Below are positions 3,953 through 8,581 of a DNA stretch of 8,581 nt, piece after piece. Source of the stretch: Lachnoclostridium phytofermentans. Lineage in GTDB: Bacteria; Bacillota; Clostridia; Lachnospirales; Lachnospiraceae. The position numbers were made by a program, and so were the translations under genes. The stretch is from NCBI GenBank assembly GCA_003526525.1, contig DPVV01000106.1, positions 1 to 8,581 on the forward strand, written 5' to 3'. A model generated the notes under the pieces. The model was not told the origin of the DNA. It worked only from the letters and a program-made list of their open reading frames with translations, and did no database searches. Each line of letters begins with the position of its first letter. The stretch's first letter is position 1.

Positions 3953-6382
3953 TTACACCAGAGCATGTTTTAAGACCTCATCCATGGAAGCAACACATAT
4001 CACTTCCATACCCTCGGTTATTTCTTGCTCTAACTCCTCCAAATCCGGTCGATTCTTTTCAGGAATTAAAACTTTCTTAATCCCGGCATTTTTTGCTGCC
4101 AGTAGCTTTTCTTTTAGGCCACCGATTGGTAATACACGACCACGAAGTGTTATTTCTCCAGTCATTGCAACCTTTGCGTGTATCTTCTTGCCTGTAATAG
4201 TAGATAACATCGCTGTAGCCATTGTAATTCCTGCACTAGGACCATCTTTTGGTGTAGCTCCTTCTGGAATATGAATATGAATATCATTATTTTGAAAATA
4301 ATCCTCTGATATCTTATATTCCTTACTAAGAGAACGTATATAACTAATTCCAAGTTGGGCAGACTCTTTCATCACATCACCCATCTGGCCTGTCAGAATC
4401 AAAGCACCTTTTCCTGGTAACGAATTTACTTCGATCTGTAAGGTAGTTCCACCTACACTCGTCCAAGCAAGTCCACATACGATTCCGACTTCATCCTTTT
4501 GACTTGCAATTTCATTACGATACTTTGGCTTTCCAAGGTAAGTTATGATATTTTTCTCACTTACCTTTATCTTTGATGGCTTCGTAGTTACACTAATCTC
4601 CTCTGCCTCAAAAGTAGCCGCTACTTCACTATGGCTTGGATTCTCATTGTTTGACTTTTTCTTAGCAGATTTTTTAAGTTCTTGATACTGCTTAGAATCT
4701 TGTTCTAACAATTCTCTAGCACTTTTTCTACATACCTCTGAAATCTTACGTTCTAAACTACGAACTCCTGCTTCCCTGGTATAGTCGCTAATTATCTTCC
4801 TAAGTGCCTTCTCTGATATACTGAGCTGACTCTTTTTTAGACCGTTCTTTTCTATTTGTTTGTTAAGTAAATGATTTTTCGCAATATGGAATTTTTCGTT
4901 TTCTGTATAAGAACTTACCTCGATAATTTCCATACGATCCAGTAGAGGCTTCGGTATCGTTTGTGTTGTATTTGCGGTTGTAAGAAACATAACTTCCGAT
5001 AGGTCTACTGGGATTTCCACGTAGTGGTCAACAAAATTACAATTTTGCTCAGAATCAAGCACCTCTAACATAGCAGATGCGGTATCTCCTTTATAATCAG
5101 AGCTCATCTTGTCAATCTCATCAAGAAGCATGAGAGGATTTTTCACCTTTGCCTGTTTAAGTCCTGTAATGATACGACCAGGAAGAGCACCTACATAGGT
5201 TCTACGATGTCCCCTTATCTCCGCTTCATCCCTTACACCTCCAAGACTAATGCGGACATACTCCTTATGAAGAGCTTTTGCGATAGAACGTGCGATTGAA
5301 GTTTTTCCGGTTCCTGGAGGACCCACAAGACAGATAATAGGGCTATCTCCTTTTTGGGTTAATTGACGTACCGCTAAGAAATCTAGCACACGTTCCTTTA
5401 CCTTTTTTAACCCATAGTGTTCTGTTTCAAGTACCTCTTTCGCGTAGGCTAAATCCATAAAATCTTCGCTTACTTTGTCCCAAGGTAGGTTAAGCAATGT
5501 TTCAACATAGCCCCTTGCTACAGCACTCTCCGAGTTACTTCCAGCAACATTTTGAAAACGCTCGATTTCCTTCTTAATCTTTTCTTTTACTTCGTCACTA
5601 GCAACCAACGTTTCTAGTTGTTCTAGATACTGCATAATGTCAGAAACAGAACTTGTTTCACCAAGTTCCTCCTTAATGACCTTAAGTTGCTCCCTCATTA
5701 TGTAGTCTTTCTGATTTTTGTCAACTTTATCCTTAACCTTATTCTGAAGTTCCTTTTTAATCCGCATGACTTCTATTTCATCAGCTAAGATTACACATAG
5801 GCGTTCATACTGCTCCATCAAATCGCTTGCAGCTAATAATAGTTGCTTATCCTCTAATGTCATAGGAATATGAATCGAGAGCTGCTCCACCATTTTTTCA
5901 ATTTCTCTGGAAGCTTCTACTTGACGAATAATATCCTTATTTAACTTATTATTTTCAGTAATATACACCTCGAATAAGTCTCTTAGAGCGCGAACCATTG
6001 CTTCTTCTTCTGCCTCTGTTATATTAAGAAGCTCCGCTTCCTTGGATGTTAACTGGGCTCTTAGATATGGCTGCTCTGATACTAAAGTATCTAAGGTTGC
6101 TCGTTCTAATCCAGTAACTAAAACTCGTATTACATTTCCAGGAAGTTTTATCATCTGTTTAATTTCTGCTATCGTTCCAACTCGGTACAAATCTTCTAAC
6201 GTCGGATTTTCGGTCTCTGCATCTATCTGAGAAACTAATAGTACCTGCTGATTTGAAAGCATTGCTGTCTCAATTGCTTCGATACTTACTTTTCTATTAA
6301 CATCAAAATGAATCAACATCCCGGGCATGACTGCCATATTTCTTAGAGCCACAACGGGCAGTTGTCTCGTACATTCACTCAT
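3953..6382 (-). CDS. lon: ATP-dependent protease Lon (LonA type)
   Basis: Cytosolic homo-oligomeric AAA+ serine protease that degrades misfolded and regulatory proteins. From the ATG at 6382 it has 809 aa: LonN substrate domain about 8-205, coiled-coil linker about 210-300, AAA+ module with Walker A GPPGTGKT (354-361) and Walker B LLDEID with Asp421/Glu422, then the peptidase domain with the Ser-Lys dyad Ser716 (in PKDGPSAG) and Lys759 (in GGLKEKLLAA). Between AAA+ and peptidase, at about 562-603, is a lysine- and serine-rich insertion that explains why it is about 35 residues longer than the B. subtilis form. Start choice: GGAGGT at 6392-6387 lies 4 nt before this ATG, while the in-frame TTG at 6394 overlaps that site. 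It lies between clpX and engB. No CtsR box was recognised. Confidence 0.97.
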   Translation of the reverse strand: MSECTRQLPVVALRNMAVMPGMLIHFDVNRKVSIEAIETAMLSNQQVLLVSQIDAETENPTLEDLYRVGTIAEIKQMIKLPGNVIRVLVTGLERATLDTLVSEQPYLRAQLTSKEAELLNITEAEEEAMVRALRDLFEVYITENNKLNKDIIRQVEASREIEKMVEQLSIHIPMTLEDKQLLLAASDLMEQYERLCVILADEIEVMRIKKELQNKVKDKVDKNQKDYIMREQLKVIKEELGETSSVSDIMQYLEQLETLVASDEVKEKIKKEIERFQNVAGSNSESAVARGYVETLLNLPWDKVSEDFMDLAYAKEVLETEHYGLKKVKERVLDFLAVRQLTQKGDSPIICLVGPPGTGKTSIARSIAKALHKEYVRISLGGVRDEAEIRGHRRTYVGALPGRIITGLKQAKVKNPLMLLDEIDKMSSDYKGDTASAMLEVLDSEQNCNFVDHYVEIPVDLSEVMFLTTANTTQTIPKPLLDRMEIIEVSSYTENEKFHIAKNHLLNKQIEKNGLKKSQLSISEKALRKIISDYTREAGVRSLERKISEVCRKSARELLEQDSKQYQELKKSAKKKSNNENPSHSEVAATFEAEEISVTTKPSKIKVSEKNIITYLGKPKYRNEIASQKDEVGIVCGLAWTSVGGTTLQIEVNSLPGKGALILTGQMGDVMKESAQLGISYIRSLSKEYKISEDYFQNNDIHIHIPEGATPKDGPSAGITMATAMLSTITGKKIHAKVAMTGEITLRGRVLPIGGLKEKLLAAKNAGIKKVLIPEKNRPDLEELEQEITEGMEVICVASMDEVLKHALV

Positions 6383-6411
6383 TAATACCTCCAAAACTCA
6401 CGTATACTTGG

Positions 6412-6446
6412 CCCCCATCTGCGCGCCGTAGCGAAAACTAAGGGGG
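6412..6446. repeat. GC-rich patch with CCCCC/GGGGG inverted arms before lon
   Basis: CCCCC at 6412-6416 and GGGGG at 6442-6446 flank a GC-rich centre containing GCGCGCC, striking against the AT-rich surroundings. It lies just upstream of the lon ribosome binding site, in the lon mRNA leader or the clpX-lon spacer. Only five pairs form, so the structure is modest; the base composition is the clearer oddity. Confidence 0.4.
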
Positions 6447-6460
6447 TACACTTACTGTTA

Positions 6461-6504
6461 ACAAAAGTCTGCCAGCTATCTGATTAGAGTTCGCCGACAG
6501 ACTT
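6461..6504 (-). terminator. Terminator-like hairpin between clpX and lon
   Basis: On the minus strand AAGTCTGTCGGC (6504-6493) pairs with GCTGGCAGACTT (6476-6465) over 12 bp with two G-U wobbles and a 16-nt loop. A short T tract (CTTTTGTTAAC) follows. The short tail suggests partial termination, which would lower lon and engB expression relative to clpP and clpX, or a processing site. Confidence 0.5.
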
Positions 6505-6511
6505 CTTCATG

Positions 6512-6535
6512 TTAGCTATGAAGCTTCATAACTAA
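6512..6535. repeat. Palindrome over the clpX stop codon
   Basis: TATGAAGCTTCATA (6517-6530) is a perfect 14-bp palindrome. After one mismatch the pairing resumes with TTAG (6512-6515) and CTAA (6532-6535), which includes the clpX stop codon. No T run follows on the minus strand, so it is not a standard terminator; an mRNA processing or stability element is possible. Confidence 0.5.
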
Positions 6536-7833
6536 GCTATTTCATTACTACTTTTCTTTGGTACCTTCTTTTGAGCAATCTTACGCTGCTGTCCATTTTC
6601 GGCAGTAACCAAACGTGGCTCTTCCTTACCTTCAGCAGACTCCTTTGTAATAATACATTTAAGAACACTGGTATCCGTTGGCACCTTGAACATAGAATCC
6701 ATCATCACAGATTCCATAATTGCACGTAGCCCTCTCGCACCTGTTTTACGCTCAAAGGAACGCTTTGCAATTTCTTTCAGCGCATCCTCTTCAAAAACAA
6801 GTTCGACACCATCTAACTCAAACAATTTTCGGTATTGCTTCGTGATAGCATTCTTTGGTTCTGTAAGGATTCGTACTAAAGCTTGCTCATCTAATAAATC
6901 AAGGGCTGTATTCACTGGTACACGACCCACAAACTCTGGAATCATACCGAATTTTATTAAATCTTGAGGTAACACCTGGCGGAATAAATCACCGATGTTT
7001 TCCTTTTGACCATGCGCAATTTCAGCGTTAAATCCAATGGACTTCTGCCCAATTCTCGCTTCCACGATTTTCTCTAAACCATCAAATGCACCGCCACAGA
7101 TAAACAATATATTTGTGGTATCAATCTGAATAAATTCCTGATGAGGGTGCTTTCTTCCACCTTGTGGTGGAACAGATGCTACAGAGCCTTCCAAAATCTT
7201 TAAAAGTGCTTGCTGAACTCCTTCGCCTGATACATCTCTTGTAATCGAGGTATTCTCTGACTTACGAGTGATCTTATCGATCTCATCGATATAGATAATA
7301 CCGTACTGTGCTCGTTCAATATCGTAATCTGCCGCCTGAATAATCTTAAGCAGAATATTTTCCACATCTTCACCAACATAACCAGCCTCTGTCAATGCAG
7401 TAGCATCTGCAATGGCGAAAGGTACGTTAAGAATTTTTGCTAAAGTTTGTGCAACATAGGTTTTACCGGAACCGGTCGGTCCAATCATCAGAATATTACT
7501 TTTCTGCAGTTCAACGTCTAAATCTTTTTCTGATAAAACACGTTTATAATGATTATAAACGGATACAGAAAGAACCTTTTTTGCTTCTTCCTGTCCAATG
7601 ACATATTGATCTAAAAATTCTTTAATTTCCTTTGGTTTTAAGAGGTTTATACCGGATGCAGACTCTACCACATCATCATCGAATTCTTCCTCCACAATCT
7701 CATAGCAGAGTTCAATACATTCATCGCAGATATAGACATCCCCTGGTCCTGCTAGAAGCTTACGAACTTGTTCCTGAGACTTTCCGCAGAATGAGCATCT
7801 AACCTGTTTTCTATCTTCTGTTCTATTTGCCAA
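6532..7833 (-). CDS. clpX: ATP-dependent Clp protease ATP-binding subunit ClpX
   Basis: Hexameric AAA+ unfoldase that recognises tagged or native substrates and threads them into ClpP. From the TTG at 7833 it has 433 aa. The N-terminal zinc-binding domain has Cys13/Cys16 and Cys36/Cys39. Walker A GPTGSGKT is at 118-125, Walker B IIYIDEID with Asp183/Glu184, pore loop GYVGED at 151-156, RKH loop at 227-229, the ClpP-docking IGF loop at 266-268, and sensor-2 GAR at 365-367. Start choice: AGAGG at 7846-7842 lies 8 nt before this TTG; the in-frame GTG at 7842 overlaps that site and has none of its own. No in-frame ATG lies near. The product would begin [13 protein letters not shown], close to family norms. 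The gene is 63 nt downstream of clpP and almost certainly shares its transcript. Confidence 0.96.
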   Translation of the reverse strand: MANRTEDRKQVRCSFCGKSQEQVRKLLAGPGDVYICDECIELCYEIVEEEFDDDVVESASGINLLKPKEIKEFLDQYVIGQEEAKKVLSVSVYNHYKRVLSEKDLDVELQKSNILMIGPTGSGKTYVAQTLAKILNVPFAIADATALTEAGYVGEDVENILLKIIQAADYDIERAQYGIIYIDEIDKITRKSENTSITRDVSGEGVQQALLKILEGSVASVPPQGGRKHPHQEFIQIDTTNILFICGGAFDGLEKIVEARIGQKSIGFNAEIAHGQKENIGDLFRQVLPQDLIKFGMIPEFVGRVPVNTALDLLDEQALVRILTEPKNAITKQYRKLFELDGVELVFEEDALKEIAKRSFERKTGARGLRAIMESVMMDSMFKVPTDTSVLKCIITKESAEGKEEPRLVTAENGQQRKIAQKKVPKKSSNEIA

Positions 7834-7846
7834 TCTGTTCACCTCT
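7834..7846 (-). promoter_or_regulatory. RBS deciding a TTG start for clpX
   Basis: On the minus strand AGAGG (7846-7842) is followed by eight bases and then TTG (7833-7831). The alternative GTG at 7842-7840 begins inside this site. A good ribosome binding site feeding a TTG codon implies moderated translation of clpX relative to clpP, which has an ATG. Confidence 0.65.
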
Positions 7847-7896
7847 TTTCAACATGCTATACAAACGCACTAGGTTTTACTTGAATCAATTTACAT

Positions 7897-8478
7897 TTAT
7901 CTGCTTGCAATTACGCTATCAATAATACCATAGTTCTTTGCTTCTTCTGCAGACATATAATAATCTCTTTCCGTATCCACTTCAACTACCTCAAGTGGCT
8001 TTCCAGTATTTTGAGATAAGATTGTATTTAATTTTTTCTTAATCTTTAAGATGTTCTCTGCAACAATCTGAATATCAGTAGCCTGACCCTTAGCACCGCC
8101 GGATGGCTGATGAATCATAACTTCTGCGTTAGGAAGTGCAAATCTCTTACCCTTAGCACCACCCGCTAATAAGAAGGCACCCATACTAGCAGCCATACCG
8201 ATACAAATAGTAGATACATCACACTTAATGTAATTCATGGTATCGTAAATAGCCATACCTGCTGTCACGGAACCACCTGGGCTATTAATATACAAACTGA
8301 TATCCTTACCAGGATCCTCTGCCTCTAAGAACAATAACTGAGCCACAATAACGCTTGCGCTAACGTCAGTAACTTCTTCTCCAAGGAAAATAATTCTTTC
8401 TTTTAACAGTCTTGAATAAATATCATAGGAGCGTTCTCCCCTGCTTGTCTGCTCGATTACATAAGGTACTAAACTCAT
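7897..8478 (-). CDS. clpP: ATP-dependent Clp protease proteolytic subunit ClpP
   Basis: Tetradecameric serine peptidase that forms the chamber of the ClpXP (and ClpCP) proteases in the cytosol. From the ATG at 8478 it has 193 aa, the family length, and begins with the canonical [25 protein letters not shown]. The catalytic triad is Ser98 (in GMAASMG), His123 (in MIHQPSGG) and Asp172 (in TERDYYMS); the oxyanion-loop motif SPGGSV is at 66-71. AAAGGTG lies 6 nt before the ATG. A longer reading from 8505 would add nine residues containing that ribosome binding site and is unlikely. It is the first gene of the clpP-clpX-lon-engB series in the window; its promoter is not evident in the 100 bases available upstream. 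Confidence 0.97.
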   Translation of the reverse strand: MSLVPYVIEQTSRGERSYDIYSRLLKERIIFLGEEVTDVSASVIVAQLLFLEAEDPGKDISLYINSPGGSVTAGMAIYDTMNYIKCDVSTICIGMAASMGAFLLAGGAKGKRFALPNAEVMIHQPSGGAKGQATDIQIVAENILKIKKKLNTILSQNTGKPLEVVEVDTERDYYMSAEEAKNYGIIDSVIASR

Positions 8479-8507
8479 ATCCGTCACCTTTCCTTTCATG
8501 AACAACA

Positions 8508-8556
8508 GGCTGTTGCTTCAGCAACATGACTTAGCAACATGCTTTCAGCAACAGCC
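8508..8556 (-). repeat. Long inverted repeat with TGTTGCT units in clpP leader
   Basis: GGCTGTTGCT (8508-8517) and AGCAACAGCC (8547-8556) are perfect 10-bp arms. Between them are two more copies of AGCAACA (8520-8526, 8533-8539), so on the minus strand TGTTGCT occurs at 8553-8547, 8539-8533 and 8526-8520, spaced 13-14 nt. The last can pair with GGCTGTTGCT's complement to form a tight local hairpin, giving alternative folds 30 nt before the clpP start codon. No T run follows, so it is not a simple terminator. Confidence 0.7.
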
Positions 8557-8581
8557 CATATGAATTGCAAAGAGTCGAATC

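Noticed and set aside
6383..6394. Lon start at the TTG at 6394
   Set aside because: The codon overlaps the GGAGGT ribosome binding site that serves the ATG at 6382, so the extra four residues are not expected.
6400..6463. Separate lon promoter (TTGTTA with a -10 about 17 nt on)
   Set aside because: The -35 is fair but the -10 candidates (TTAGTT, TAGTTT) match poorly, so I do not call it.
8479..8505. Longer ClpP starting MFMKGKVTD
   Set aside because: The added codons contain the ribosome binding site for the canonical [10 protein letters not shown] start, and no better site precedes them.
8479..8581. CtsR operator for clpP
   Set aside because: No tandem GGTCAAA-type heptads are present in the visible upstream bases.

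Overview
The window reads as part of an AT-rich, low-GC Gram-positive chromosome, most likely a clostridium of the Lachnospiraceae (a Lachnoclostridium-like organism is my best guess). The basis is AT-rich codon use, strong GGAGG/GAGG-type ribosome binding sites, TTG starts, and the Firmicute order clpP-clpX-lon-engB. The species call is inference; no search was run.

Left part (1-1406). The first bases hold the start of a minus-strand gene that runs off the edge, with a 21-bp tandem repeat in its first codons. It diverges from a plus-strand Crp/Fnr-family regulator. Two perfect inverted repeats lie between the two starts, the natural place for the regulator to bind. The regulator converges on a small minus-strand HEAT-repeat protein, and a hairpin terminator separates them. 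The HEAT gene has its own promoter and a leader with two overlapping perfect palindromes.

Middle (1407-3292). A minus-strand MATE-family efflux transporter is followed upstream by about 530 bp without a protein gene. That gap holds a good promoter overlapped by a CcpA/LacI-type operator, a second near-identical operator 96 bp upstream, and a hairpin that closely resembles the right end and omega-RNA tail of IS200/IS605 elements. No tnpA or tnpB is present, so the last item may be a solo end or a roughly 110-bp mini-element. The gap ends with the terminator of the next operon.

Right part (3293-8581). A co-directional minus-strand protein quality-control cluster: clpP (peptidase), clpX (its unfoldase), lon (independent ATP-dependent protease) and engB/ysxC (ribosome-assembly GTPase). 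ClpX feeds ClpP, Lon works in parallel, and EngB is the usual Firmicute downstream partner of lon. All catalytic residues are intact. Non-coding structures sit before clpP (a long inverted repeat made of TGTTGCT units) and between clpX and lon (a palindrome over the clpX stop, a terminator-like hairpin, and a GC-rich patch).

Most genes are ordinary housekeeping or accessory genes. The items most worth a second look are the IS200/IS605-like orphan end, the twin operators of the MATE gene, the alternative palindromes in the HEAT leader, and the clpP leader repeats. I see no complete new defence or mobile system.
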